The notes beneath the pieces are model-generated. The model had not been told where the DNA came from. It ran no database searches and was given only the letters and a program-made list of their open reading frames with translations. This document shows positions 9,297-17,118 of a stretch of 64,000 nucleotides of DNA, piece by piece (position 1 is the first letter of the stretch; the number at the start of each line of letters is the position of its first letter). The DNA comes from CAYIHX01 sp964363305 (lineage in GTDB: Bacteria; Bdellovibrionota; UBA1018): contig CAYIHX010000001.1 of assembly GCA_964363305.1 (NCBI GenBank), forward strand, positions 1 to 64,000. Reading direction: 5' to 3'. The translations under genes were made by a program, and so were the position numbers.

Positions 9297-9683
9297 TTAC
9301 CTTGACTCGATCGCGGCGCGGAAAGAATTTTCGAATTGTATCCACTGCGCGATTTCCTCGGGTTTGAGCCCTTTGCGGGCGAGATGGTCTTCGAGAATCC
9401 GCAGGCGGCGGTTGAAGTGTCCGGTCAAGATAGGCGCGATTTGGAGGTGGGCCGCACCGGGGAGTTTTCCGCCATAGCTCGGGCTGAGTCCAGTCGCTTT
9501 CATGATGAGCTGCGCCTGATTTGCCGCGATTTTTGGCAGATCTTTGCCGACGAAAAAAAATCCAATCAGCACGTCGATTGCCATCGCCTGATAAAAAGGG
9601 AGGAAGAACCCGTAGAGCTCTTCCTCCCTGCCTTGAAAGTGCTTCTGAATGAGGGGAGCGAGCCCCCTCGGCGATGGATTCAC
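9297..9683 (-). CDS. Truncated haemoglobin-like protein
   Basis: A 128-residue protein starting at GTG 9683, four bases after the histone stop. The pattern FYQAMAIDVLIGFFFVGKD, then YGGKLPGAAHLQIAPILTGHF, then LEDHLARKGL matches truncated globins: small helix E, YxG before helix F and a proximal histidine in AAHLQI. Truncated globins bind haem and handle O2 or NO. The motif fit is good but the distal-pocket residues cannot be aligned by eye, so the subgroup is uncertain. Its position between a histone and an ABC-F ATPase gives no metabolic hint. Confidence 0.7.
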   Translation of the reverse strand: MNPSPRGLAPLIQKHFQGREEELYGFFLPFYQAMAIDVLIGFFFVGKDLPKIAANQAQLIMKATGLSPSYGGKLPGAAHLQIAPILTGHFNRRLRILEDHLARKGLKPEEIAQWIQFENSFRAAIESR

Positions 9684-9687
9684 CTAA

Positions 9688-9903
9688 TTAGACGAAATCC
9701 CGATCCATCACGGTTTTGCGGCCTTCTCGTTTGGCGTTCTCGATCGCCTGGTCACAAAGTTGACGCACCTTGTTAGAAATCGCATCCATCACGGCGGCGG
9801 AGGTGTTCATCCCGGACTTGGCGCGGATATAGTTTTTCAGCTTAGAGGCGACGACGACGACTTCATTGCCTGCTTCTTCGGTATTTGGAGTTCCTTCAGT
9901 CAT
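9688..9903 (-). CDS. Bacterial histone, HBb-like single histone fold
   Basis: A 71-residue single histone-fold protein. VVVASKLKNYIRAKSG forms helix 1, NTSAAVMDAISNKVRQLCDQ the long central helix, and AIENAKREGRKTVMDRDF the last strand-helix part. RKTVMDRDF is the RxTxxxxD pairing motif of histone folds. Sequence and length closely resemble my recollection of Bdellovibrio bacteriovorus HBb (Bd0055), which binds and bends DNA as a dimer. Basic residues cluster in helix 1 and the L2 loop. A strong Shine-Dalgarno, AAAGGAA, precedes ATG 9903. The gene sits 16 bp after the FKBP lipoprotein gene and 4 bp before the globin. It is very likely a nucleoid protein. Confidence 0.9.
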   Translation of the reverse strand: MTEGTPNTEEAGNEVVVVASKLKNYIRAKSGMNTSAAVMDAISNKVRQLCDQAIENAKREGRKTVMDRDFV

Positions 9904-9919
9904 GTTCAGTTCCTTTCGT

Positions 9920-10360
9920 TCAGTTTACTTCGAGAAGTTCGACTTCAAAAATCAGAGTGGAGTTCGGAGGAATCGGGCCCGATTCGCGGGCGCCATACCC
10001 GAGTTCAGGTGGGATGGTCAGCTTGCGCTTGCCCCCCACTTTCATTCCGGTAAAGCCTTGATCCCAGCCCTGAATGACCTGGCCGCCGCCGAGCATGAAC
10101 TGGAACGGTTGGCCGTGATCGAGGGAGGAATCGAACTTCGTGCCGTTGGTCAGAGTTCCGGTGTAGTGTACCTTGATCTGTTTTCCGGACACCGCTTCCG
10201 CGCCTGTTCCTACGGTGATTTCTTCGATCTTCAGACCATTGGCGGGGGCGGTTGCAGCTGCCGTTTCGGTTGAAGCTTCCTGGCTCTTTTTCGTACACGC
10301 CGCGAGGGGCAAGGCCAGTAAAGCCAAGACCGCGACGACTGCTTGAGATTGACTTCTCAT
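9920..10360 (-). CDS. FKBP-type peptidyl-prolyl isomerase lipoprotein
   Basis: A 146-residue lipoprotein. The signal peptide ends in the lipobox LPLAAC, so the mature Cys is lipid-anchored, probably in the outer membrane or periplasmic face. The rest is a single FKBP domain: IKVHYTGTLTNGTKFDSS, GGGQVIQGWDQGFTGMKVGG, GYGARESGPIPPNSTLIFEVEL. FKBPs isomerise Xaa-Pro bonds to help folding of exported proteins. It is the first gene of the operon continuing into the histone, so the histone may share its promoter in the 10361-10474 gap. Confidence 0.93.
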   Translation of the reverse strand: MRSQSQAVVAVLALLALPLAACTKKSQEASTETAAATAPANGLKIEEITVGTGAEAVSGKQIKVHYTGTLTNGTKFDSSLDHGQPFQFMLGGGQVIQGWDQGFTGMKVGGKRKLTIPPELGYGARESGPIPPNSTLIFEVELLEVN

Positions 10361-10418
10361 CGTATTCTCCTGGTTCGTCCTACGTTAGAAATGCACGGTC
10401 AGGATGTCATAGCTTCGT

Positions 10419-10437
10419 GAATTCTCCAGAAGAATTC
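10419..10437. promoter_or_regulatory. Inverted repeat between divergent fkp-histone operon and uppP
   Basis: GAATTCT and AGAATTC form 7-bp perfect arms around a 5-nt spacer. It lies midway in the 114-bp region separating the divergent FKBP-histone operon and uppP, so it is placed to act as an operator for either. No regulator is known; this is inferred from symmetry and position only. Confidence 0.35.
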
Positions 10438-10474
10438 TCTTAATGCATTGAATCATCCGAGTTAGACTCAGACT

Positions 10475-11302
10475 ATGACCTATTCCGAGGCGATTCTTTT
10501 TGGGGCCGTACAAGGCATTACCGAGTACTTGCCCATCAGTTCTTCGGCTCATCTTATTTTACTTCCAAGGTTTCTCGGTACTCAAGATCCGGGGTTGGCT
10601 TTCGATGTCTTTTTACATGCTGGCACCCTGGCATCGACGCTGCTCTATTTTTGGAAAGATTGGCGGGAAGTGCTTTCGGGGATGCCCGGAGTCGGGGGTT
10701 GGATGGATCGGCGAACCCGATCGCGGGATGCGGAGGCGCCGTCGCGGGAGATTTGGAAATTTTTGACGCTCGCTACGATTCCGGCCCTGGTCGCGGGCGC
10801 GGCCCTCCATCGGATCGCCGAAGAGTCGTTGCGTGGAAACGGAGTCATGGTGACGACGCTCGTCGTTGGCGGATTCATGCTCTGGGCGGCAGATCGTTTC
10901 GTGGTGGCCGGGGGCTCGATGAAGAGCCTCGATCGCCGAACGGCTATCGGCGTGGGGTTGATGCAGTGCCTGGCGCTGGTGCCGGGCATGTCTCGGAGCG
11001 GCTCGACGATGACCGGGGGGCGGCTTTTCGGTCTCAACCGGGAGGCTGCAGCGCGCTTTTCGTTTCTCCTCTCCGCTCCGGTGACGGCGGCGGCGTTAAT
11101 TTTCGAGCTTCGAAAATGGGATGCGGTCGTGGCGGACATCCAGGGCGTGGGGCCGTTGATCGTTGGCGCAATCACCGCCTTTGTCTTTGGCTGGTTCGCG
11201 ATCGACGGATTGCTGAAGATCGTGCGGCAGTTTGGCTACCTCTCGTTTGCCGCCTATCGCGTGGTTTTGGCGGTGGTGATCTTTTTTTATTTGGGCGTGT
11301 AG
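10475..11302 (+). CDS. uppP: Undecaprenyl-diphosphatase
   Basis: Membrane phosphatase that recycles undecaprenyl diphosphate to the monophosphate carrier for peptidoglycan and other envelope glycans. The 275-residue product has the BacA/UppP motif GAVQGITEYLPISSSAHLIL near the N-terminus and the second motif VPGMSRSGSTMTGG in the middle, with around seven to eight membrane helices. Length matches the family. It is a single gene divergent from the FKBP-histone operon and convergent with the secreted gene 11307-12770, only 4 bp apart. Confidence 0.95.
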   Translation: MTYSEAILFGAVQGITEYLPISSSAHLILLPRFLGTQDPGLAFDVFLHAGTLASTLLYFWKDWREVLSGMPGVGGWMDRRTRSRDAEAPSREIWKFLTLATIPALVAGAALHRIAEESLRGNGVMVTTLVVGGFMLWAADRFVVAGGSMKSLDRRTAIGVGLMQCLALVPGMSRSGSTMTGGRLFGLNREAAARFSFLLSAPVTAAALIFELRKWDAVVADIQGVGPLIVGAITAFVFGWFAIDGLLKIVRQFGYLSFAAYRVVLAVVIFFYLGV

Positions 11303-11306
11303 CGAC

Positions 11307-12770
11307 CTAGGGACAGGAGCGCCGCGGAGGCGGGGACAGGAGTTCGCCGGGTTGGGCCAGAATGCGTCGCCAGTTGTCCGCGCCGAGCCGGAGTTCGCTC
11401 GTTGAGCACCGTCCCGCGTCGGGATCTTGAATCAGGCTCTGAGTGAGGAGAGCGAGTGCGAGGTCACGCGGAGTCACGGCCGGAAAAAGTGAGGAAAAGA
11501 GCGGGTCAGGCGCCGTTTCGAGGTCGTCCGGATCGATGATGAGGTCGGGTTGGTGGACGACGGAGAGGGCGCTGTTGATGAGGGTGTGAGAGATGGCCCC
11601 TTGAGTCGCCAGGACCAGGTCATCGAGGATCGCGCGAACCTCGTTCGCATCGGCCTGAGGGCAATCGCTGGAGAGAGACAGAAACCGTTCACCCGGGGCC
11701 CGGATGTTTTGGGGGAGGAATTGATTGCCGAGGAGAAAGTCGCGCAGAGCCATCCCAGCGGCGGCTCCTCCGATCAGATAGCTGGCTGAAGACGGGGGTT
11801 GGAAGAAGGCTCTTCGGCCGCAGTCTGAGCGAGCGCGAAGGGCTTGGATTCGAGCTCGAAGTTCGGGAAAGACGTCGAGGAACGCTCCGCGAATCTCGTT
11901 GGTTCGTCGGGGACTGAGTTCGGCCACGCGGGGTCTGAGTCGGTCAGCGATATCGAGGAGGGCTTGAGATGGGGATCCTTGCTCCATTCTTCGCGCCTTC
12001 AAGCAGACACCCTGGCTATAGATTCGATTGCAGAGCGAGCTGGTTTGCGAATCCAGGAGGTCGAAGGCTCGACCGGGGTTTTGTCCCCCTCCGTTGAATA
12101 CCCCTCGGCAGCCGAGGGTGGGTCCGCACAGATCGACGCGGTCGGCGATGATCTCTTCGGGGCGGCTGTTATTCCAGCCGGTGGTGCGCACCGGGAAGCA
12201 AAGGTTGGTGATTAATCCTACTCGATCTGAATGCTCGGTGGCTTGGCAGACCGAAGCCGCATCGGTGGAGAGCGCTGAGCGATTTTGCTTTGGAGGCGGC
12301 AGCCACTCCTCTGGTCGAATAGTGTGAAGCTGGTTGTGCATTTCGGTGGTGCGGTTGTCGATTCCTTCGACGGCATGGAGGCCTTCATGAAAGAGAACTC
12401 GAGGAGTGCGGAACGAGTCGAGGGAAGGAAGGCCGTCTGTAAAAAACCGATTATCAAGGTCAATAGTTCTCGTGGCTGCATCGAAAGCACCAGCGGAGTC
12501 GAGGATGCCGCAGCGGATTTCGAGAGACGGCCAGCGCTGCTCCCAGGCGGCCAGATAGGGGCGTAGCTCGGGGTACCGTTCACCGCAGCGCCGGGCATGT
12601 TGAGAGGTTCTTGAAAGGATGTCCGCCCAAGCTGCTTGCGCGCGGGCATTTCCGGTTCCTCCGGGCAAACAGCTTTCGTGTAGCACGGGAAACCGAACCT
12701 GTGCATGGGCGGGAAGCAGAAGAAGGCTCGAGAGCAGGAGGATGGGCCAAGTGAAGACGGAGGACATCAC
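11307..12770 (-). CDS. Large secreted protein with HEGLH motif
   Basis: A 487-residue exported protein: signal peptide MMSSVFTWPILLLSSLLLLPAHA, then a mature chain with scattered cysteines (likely disulfides). VLFHEGLHAVEGIDN contains HEGLH, fitting HExxH zinc sites, and is followed by further His residues (MHNQLH). A metalloprotease-like role is possible but no family is recognised. It resembles the other secreted unknowns at 19475, 27143 and 35490 in style: Arg-rich, cysteine-containing, with a long helical C-terminal part. Single gene, with 68 bp to the LOG gene. Confidence 0.65.
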   Translation of the reverse strand: MMSSVFTWPILLLSSLLLLPAHAQVRFPVLHESCLPGGTGNARAQAAWADILSRTSQHARRCGERYPELRPYLAAWEQRWPSLEIRCGILDSAGAFDAATRTIDLDNRFFTDGLPSLDSFRTPRVLFHEGLHAVEGIDNRTTEMHNQLHTIRPEEWLPPPKQNRSALSTDAASVCQATEHSDRVGLITNLCFPVRTTGWNNSRPEEIIADRVDLCGPTLGCRGVFNGGGQNPGRAFDLLDSQTSSLCNRIYSQGVCLKARRMEQGSPSQALLDIADRLRPRVAELSPRRTNEIRGAFLDVFPELRARIQALRARSDCGRRAFFQPPSSASYLIGGAAAGMALRDFLLGNQFLPQNIRAPGERFLSLSSDCPQADANEVRAILDDLVLATQGAISHTLINSALSVVHQPDLIIDPDDLETAPDPLFSSLFPAVTPRDLALALLTQSLIQDPDAGRCSTSELRLGADNWRRILAQPGELLSPPPRRSCP

Positions 12771-12838
12771 TCTTCACATCGGTTGAAACGACTTCGATCT
12801 GAATGATCTGAACGACAGGATTGTGACGGGTCTCCGCA

Positions 12839-13564
12839 CTAGAACCGTCGGGGCCTTAGCCCGAGCTTGAGGCGGTCGCCGATATCGTTCACGACCTCCC
12901 GCACCACTTCGGGATCGTCCGTGACGATGAGGCGTTCGAGGTCGGACGCGCTGATGGCTTGCTCTTTGAGGAGGGTGTTTTTCATCCAGTCGAGCATGCC
13001 TTTCCAGTATTCGGTGCCGATCAGGACCACCGGGAAGTCATAGAGTTTGCCGGTCTGAATCAACGTGAGGGCTTCGCTCAGCTCGTCCAGGGTGCCGATG
13101 CCGCCGGGGCAGATCACGAAGGCAACTGAATATTTGACGAGCATCACCTTGCGGACGAAGAAGTAAAAAAAATCCACCCGCCGATCGAGGTAGCGATTCG
13201 GCTCGTACTCGGTAGGAAGGCGAATCGTGCATCCGATGCTCGCGCCGCCGGCCTCTTTTGCGCCGCGGTTCGCGGCTTCCATAAGGCCGGGGCCGCCGCC
13301 GGTCATCGTGACGTAACCGCTTTCGGCGAGCACCTTCCCGATGGCTCGTGCCCGGGCGTAGGCGGCGGTGCTTTCGTTCAGGCGCGCGGATCCGAAGACG
13401 GTCACGGCCGGCCCGAGGAAGTGAAGCGCGCGAAAGCCACGGACGTATTCGAACATCATTCGCAGCAGCGTGCGAAACTCCGCTCGTCGCGAGCGCTTCA
13501 TGGCGAGAAAGATCACCTCGTCGGCGAGGTCGCCGGTTGCGCCTTTCGGTGGGAGACGTTTCAT
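12839..13564 (-). CDS. LOG family nucleoside-5'-monophosphate phosphoribohydrolase
   Basis: A 241-residue Rossmann-fold protein with both LOG motifs: GGGPGLMEAANRGA and PGGIGTLDELSEALT. LOG proteins hydrolyse the N-glycosidic bond of (modified) AMP, releasing base and ribose-5-phosphate; older annotations call them lysine decarboxylases. I choose ATG 13564 (MKRLPPKGATGD) since the 12 upstream residues are unlike the family. It is divergent from the radical SAM gene with about 135 bp between. Confidence 0.9.
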   Translation of the reverse strand: MKRLPPKGATGDLADEVIFLAMKRSRRAEFRTLLRMMFEYVRGFRALHFLGPAVTVFGSARLNESTAAYARARAIGKVLAESGYVTMTGGGPGLMEAANRGAKEAGGASIGCTIRLPTEYEPNRYLDRRVDFFYFFVRKVMLVKYSVAFVICPGGIGTLDELSEALTLIQTGKLYDFPVVLIGTEYWKGMLDWMKNTLLKEQAISASDLERLIVTDDPEVVREVVNDIGDRLKLGLRPRRF

Positions 13565-13701
13565 GGAGGGGTGAAGGAGGGAAGGAGGAAGGAGCATCAT
13601 GTAGAGGATGTTCTCTCACGGAGGATTCGAATCCCTCAAGGTGGAACTCAGAGTCGACTCTTGATTGACTAAATGCGTCACGCAAGTTAGGGCGCTTGCT
13701 C

Positions 13702-15585
13702 ATGCGCATTCTGCTCGTCACTCCGCCGATGACCCAGCTCAATACGCCCTATCCGGCGACGGCCTATTTGAAGGGTTTTCTGCATTCTCGTGGCTATACG
13801 GAGGTGGTGCAGGAGGATCCGGCCATCGACCTGGTGCTGCGGCTTTTTTCGCGAAAAGGGCTCGAGCAGGTGGAAGTGCGGGCGAGGCGCGCGAAAGCGA
13901 CGCCGGCGGTCGCGCACTTTCTCGAGAACGCCGAGCACATCCGCGCCGTGGTCGAATCCGTGATCCGCTTTCTGCAGGGCAAGGATTCTTCGCTCGCGAT
14001 GCGCATCGCTTCGCGGGGGTTTCTCCCCGAGGGGCCGCGCTTCCAGAAGGCGTTCGTCGAGTTCAGCAAAGTGGGTGACGAGAATTTGAACTGGGCGTTT
14101 GGCTCGCTCGGCGTGCAGGATCGCGCGAAGTACCTGGCGAGCCTGTTCGTCGACGATCTCGCCGATGTGGTGCGAGATGCCGTGGACGAACGGTTTTTAC
14201 TCTCGCGCTATGGAGAAAAACTTGCGGCGAGTCAACCCACCTTTGATCCACTCCATGAGGCGCTCATGTCTCGCGAGCCGACCTGGGTGGACGAGCTGCT
14301 CGACGAGCTGACGCGCGAGTATATCGCCAAGCATGAGCCCGACGTGCTTGGCGTGACGGCGCCTTTTCCGGGCAATGTGTATGGCGCGTTTCGCATGGCT
14401 CGCGTGGCTCGGGCGCTTCGCCCTGGGCTGCGCATCGTTCTGGGTGGGGGTTACGTCAATACGGAGCTGCGCGAACTTAAGGATCCGCGGGTGTTCGACT
14501 ATTTCGATGCGCTGACGCTGGACGACGGCGAGAAACCCCTTCTTTGTTTACTGGAGCATTGGGCGGGAAAACGCCCGGAGGACGAGTTGCTTCGCACCTT
14601 CATTCGTCGAGCGGGCCGGGTGCGCTTTGTGAGCGAGGCGCGTGAGCACGATATTCCGCATCGCGAAACCGGCACGCCCACTTATGAGGGCCTGGACCTT
14701 TCGAAGTATCTCGCGGTGCTCGAGATGCTGAACCCCATGCATCGAATCTGGTCGGATGGGCGGTGGAACAAGCTGACCCTGGCTCATGGTTGCTATTGGA
14801 AGAAGTGCAATTTCTGTGACATATCGCTCGATTATATCGGGCGCTATGATCCGGCCTCGGCCGATCTCCTGGTGGATCGCATCGTGGAGCTGGTGCGCAC
14901 GACCGGAACCACGGGTTTTCATTTCGTCGACGAGGCGGCGCCGCCGGCCGTGCTGCGGGCCGTGGCGGAGCGGCTGATCGAACGGGAAGTCGTGGTGACC
15001 TGGTGGGGCAATATTCGGTTCGAGAAAACCTTCACGCCCGAGCTCTGCCAGTTGCTGGCGACGAGCGGGTGCGTGGCCGTCAGCGGTGGGCTGGAGGCGG
15101 CGAGCGATCGGCTGCTGAAGCTGATGAATAAAGGCGTGACGGTCGAGCAGGTGGCGCGGGTGACGAACGCGTTCACGCAGGCGGGCGTGATGGTGCATGC
15201 CTATTTGATGTACGGATTCCCGACTCAGACGGAGCAAGAGACGGTCGATGCGCTCGAGCGGGTGCGGCAGCTGTTTGCCGAGGGCTGCATTCAGAGCGCG
15301 TACTGGCATCGGTTCTCGGCCACGGCGCATAGCCCGATCGGCAAGGAGCCCGAGCGGTTCGGCATTCGCATTTTGCCCGAGCCTCCGATTTTGTTCGCGC
15401 GCAACGATCTGCGCTTCGAAGACCCGACCGGCGTCGATCACGACCGCCTCGGGCGTGGCTTGAATCGCGCGCTTTTCAATTTCATGCACGGCCTGGGCTT
15501 TGAGAACGAGGCGCATCGCTGGTTCGAAGGCAAGGCGCCGCGCGCGAAAGTGGACTCAGGGCTGGTTGCGCGGGCGCTTCGGTAA
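13702..15585 (+). CDS. B12-binding-domain radical SAM protein
   Basis: A 627-residue radical SAM enzyme. The N-terminal part (RILLVTPPMTQLNTPYPATAYLKG) and VLGVTAPFPGNVYGAF look like a Rossmann-like cobalamin-binding domain with GGGYVNTEL; the classical DxHxxG is not evident. The cluster motif is CYWKKCNFC, i.e. CX4CX2C instead of CX3CX2C, a variant seen in some B12-radical SAM proteins. SGGLEAASDRLLKLMNKG and MVHAYLMYGFPTQTEQE follow as in HemN-like barrels. ATG 13702 is preferred; TTG 13696 is also in frame. Substrate unknown, isolated gene. Confidence 0.85.
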   Translation: MRILLVTPPMTQLNTPYPATAYLKGFLHSRGYTEVVQEDPAIDLVLRLFSRKGLEQVEVRARRAKATPAVAHFLENAEHIRAVVESVIRFLQGKDSSLAMRIASRGFLPEGPRFQKAFVEFSKVGDENLNWAFGSLGVQDRAKYLASLFVDDLADVVRDAVDERFLLSRYGEKLAASQPTFDPLHEALMSREPTWVDELLDELTREYIAKHEPDVLGVTAPFPGNVYGAFRMARVARALRPGLRIVLGGGYVNTELRELKDPRVFDYFDALTLDDGEKPLLCLLEHWAGKRPEDELLRTFIRRAGRVRFVSEAREHDIPHRETGTPTYEGLDLSKYLAVLEMLNPMHRIWSDGRWNKLTLAHGCYWKKCNFCDISLDYIGRYDPASADLLVDRIVELVRTTGTTGFHFVDEAAPPAVLRAVAERLIEREVVVTWWGNIRFEKTFTPELCQLLATSGCVAVSGGLEAASDRLLKLMNKGVTVEQVARVTNAFTQAGVMVHAYLMYGFPTQTEQETVDALERVRQLFAEGCIQSAYWHRFSATAHSPIGKEPERFGIRILPEPPILFARNDLRFEDPTGVDHDRLGRGLNRALFNFMHGLGFENEAHRWFEGKAPRAKVDSGLVARALR

Positions 15586-15894
15586 GACGGATTGAAGGGG
15601 TCGCCCGGTCTCATCCACGATTTTTCTGAACCCAGGGGAGAGCGTCGCGTAGTCGATCAGATCGACGAGGTAAGGAAGGTTGCTTTCGCGGAGGAGGTCG
15701 CGGAACGCGGCCAGCTCGGTGAGGGGAATGGGCGCGTCCCTCTGAATGCAGAGATCGAGATCTGAAAAGGGCCGAGAGGTTCCGAGCGCTCGCGATCCGA
15801 AAATCAGAACTCGGGGCTCGGATCTGAAAACGGATCGAAGCAGGGCGAGTTCTTCAGGCGTGAGATCGACGGAAGGCGCTTCCTGCTTCTTCAT
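15556..15894 (-). CDS. mntA: MntA-like minimal nucleotidyltransferase antitoxin
   Basis: A 112-residue nucleotidyltransferase with the motif FGSRALGTSRPFSDLDL: GSxAxG followed by DLD metal ligands. In HepT-MntA systems the MNT protein inactivates the HEPN ribonuclease by transferring AMP to a tyrosine near the HEPN active site. Its ATG overlaps the hepT stop as ATGA (15891-15894), giving translational coupling in the usual toxin-then-antitoxin order. The 3' end runs 30 bp into the convergent radical SAM gene. Assignment rests on motif plus neighbour. Confidence 0.87.
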   Translation of the reverse strand: MKKQEAPSVDLTPEELALLRSVFRSEPRVLIFGSRALGTSRPFSDLDLCIQRDAPIPLTELAAFRDLLRESNLPYLVDLIDYATLSPGFRKIVDETGRPLQSVLPKRPRNQP

Positions 15895-16283
15895 AGGTGG
15901 CGAACGACCTGAATCAGCTTTCTCAGCTCATCGTGAAATTCAGGCAGAGCCTCGAAGATTTTTCGGGCCGTGGGCTCGTCGTAAATATGGGAAGTTTCGT
16001 TGCGAAGGTCGATGAACTCCAGCCACTTCTCGGGCGCTGGAATCCAGCCTTCGGCCGCGGCTTCGCGAATCACGTCTTTCGGGTGATTCACTTGGGAGCC
16101 CTTCGCCTTCAAGCACCTGCGAAGTGTTTTCCAGGCAAGTTCGAGTGTGAACTCGAACCGCTGAATGGCTCCATCTCGTAGCAGGTCGGAGACGCCCGGG
16201 ACGAGGGCCTCGCGCAGTCCCGTCTCGAACGAAGTTTGGGCAGAAAGGAGGGCGGAGATATCGATTCCATTCGAAAGGATCAT
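15891..16283 (-). CDS. hepT: HepT-like HEPN toxin (HI0074 family)
   Basis: A 130-residue alpha-helical HEPN protein. RNETSHIYD gives the catalytic RX4H motif followed by xY, the form found in HepT ribonucleases, whose tyrosine is AMPylated by MntA. FEFTLELAWKTLRRCLKAKG is the typical HI0074-family helix. Known HepT toxins cleave RNA; activity here is inferred. It precedes mntA with a 4-bp overlap. The toxin residues look intact, so the module is probably functional. Confidence 0.88.
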   Translation of the reverse strand: MILSNGIDISALLSAQTSFETGLREALVPGVSDLLRDGAIQRFEFTLELAWKTLRRCLKAKGSQVNHPKDVIREAAAEGWIPAPEKWLEFIDLRNETSHIYDEPTARKIFEALPEFHDELRKLIQVVRHL

Positions 16284-16343
16284 GCTGGTTTTAGGTTAAC
16301 CGCGCGAAGAGAGGGGCGTCAATTTGTTCATTTCTTGCGCTGA

Positions 16344-16526
16344 TCAGCCATCGCGACGAAGTGCTGAAATCGTGGTCGCGAGTGACTTGAGTTCGTGCTG
16401 ATGGCGAGAGAGGGCGGCTGAGGTGGTCGCAAAGAGAGGCGTCGAGGTCATCACCTGCTTATAGAGCTCGCCGCTTTCTTCATCTTCAGATTGAGTATTT
16501 TCGATAAGCGGTTCTTGGGCCTTCAT
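16344..16526 (-). CDS. Small hypothetical protein
   Basis: Possible 60-residue acidic-to-basic protein starting MKAQEPLIENTQSEDEESGE and ending in a helical HQHELKSLATTISALRRDG. It fills the gap between hepT and the secreted gene 16633-17118. No ribosome binding site is obvious and no family is recognised, so it could be spurious. Confidence 0.3.
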   Translation of the reverse strand: MKAQEPLIENTQSEDEESGELYKQVMTSTPLFATTSAALSRHQHELKSLATTISALRRDG

Positions 16527-16632
16527 AGGGCAAGGATACCATCTGCCTAGGTGCAGGCCAACTTTGAATACTCAATAATAACACATAGTTGGGGTCCTAT
16601 TTCCGGTCGAACGGTCCAGTAATCAGACACCC

Positions 16633-17118
16633 TCAGTGCGCGGGGATCACTCCCGAAGGCAACTGAGAAGCGAGAAAACAGACTACTGGAGCGTCAACCC
16701 AATCAGCGACGGCAGACCCATCCTCATCCATTTGCCCATCGGCGTCCGGCATCCAGTTGGTTACGTCGCCATTGCGGAACGCACAAGTGTAGAGGTGACT
16801 GTCGCTGCCCAGTACATGCAGATTAACGGTCGTTCCCATCGACATGCCGTACTGGACGATTTGAGCCACTGCGAGCGTCATGTCCACGGCACGAACGCCA
16901 GAAGGAAGTTGTGCCTCGAGCCGCTCGAAATGGTTGAATCCAGTGATATTATCCTGCTCGTCTGTCGTCGGCGTGAGCTCGCGTACATAAATCACGCCGT
17001 CATTTCCGATGACATACAGAGTCGTTCCATCGGAAACCATTGACGAAGCAGCGGCCTCGAAACCAGAGATCGACAGACACAAAGCGGCGGCCAACAGAGC
17101 GAGCTTTTTCGTTTTCAT
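16633..17118 (-). CDS. Secreted protein of unknown function
   Basis: A 161-residue exported protein: KKLALLAAALCLSISGFEAAA is a good signal peptide. The mature part has two similar segments, GTTLYVIGNDGVIYVRELTP and VNLHVLGSDSHLYTCAF, reminiscent of single blades of a beta-propeller, so it may be a fragment-size relative of propeller proteins. Its ATG overlaps the stop of the lipoprotein gene 17115-18137 as ATGA, so the two form an operon. Confidence 0.6.
   Translation of the reverse strand: MKTKKLALLAAALCLSISGFEAAASSMVSDGTTLYVIGNDGVIYVRELTPTTDEQDNITGFNHFERLEAQLPSGVRAVDMTLAVAQIVQYGMSMGTTVNLHVLGSDSHLYTCAFRNGDVTNWMPDADGQMDEDGSAVADWVDAPVVCFLASQLPSGVIPAH

Noticed and set aside
13615..13640. GGATTCGAATCCC resembles a tRNA T-arm
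   Set aside because: No matching acceptor stem, anticodon arm or D-arm can be formed on either strand; the motif lies between divergent genes by chance.
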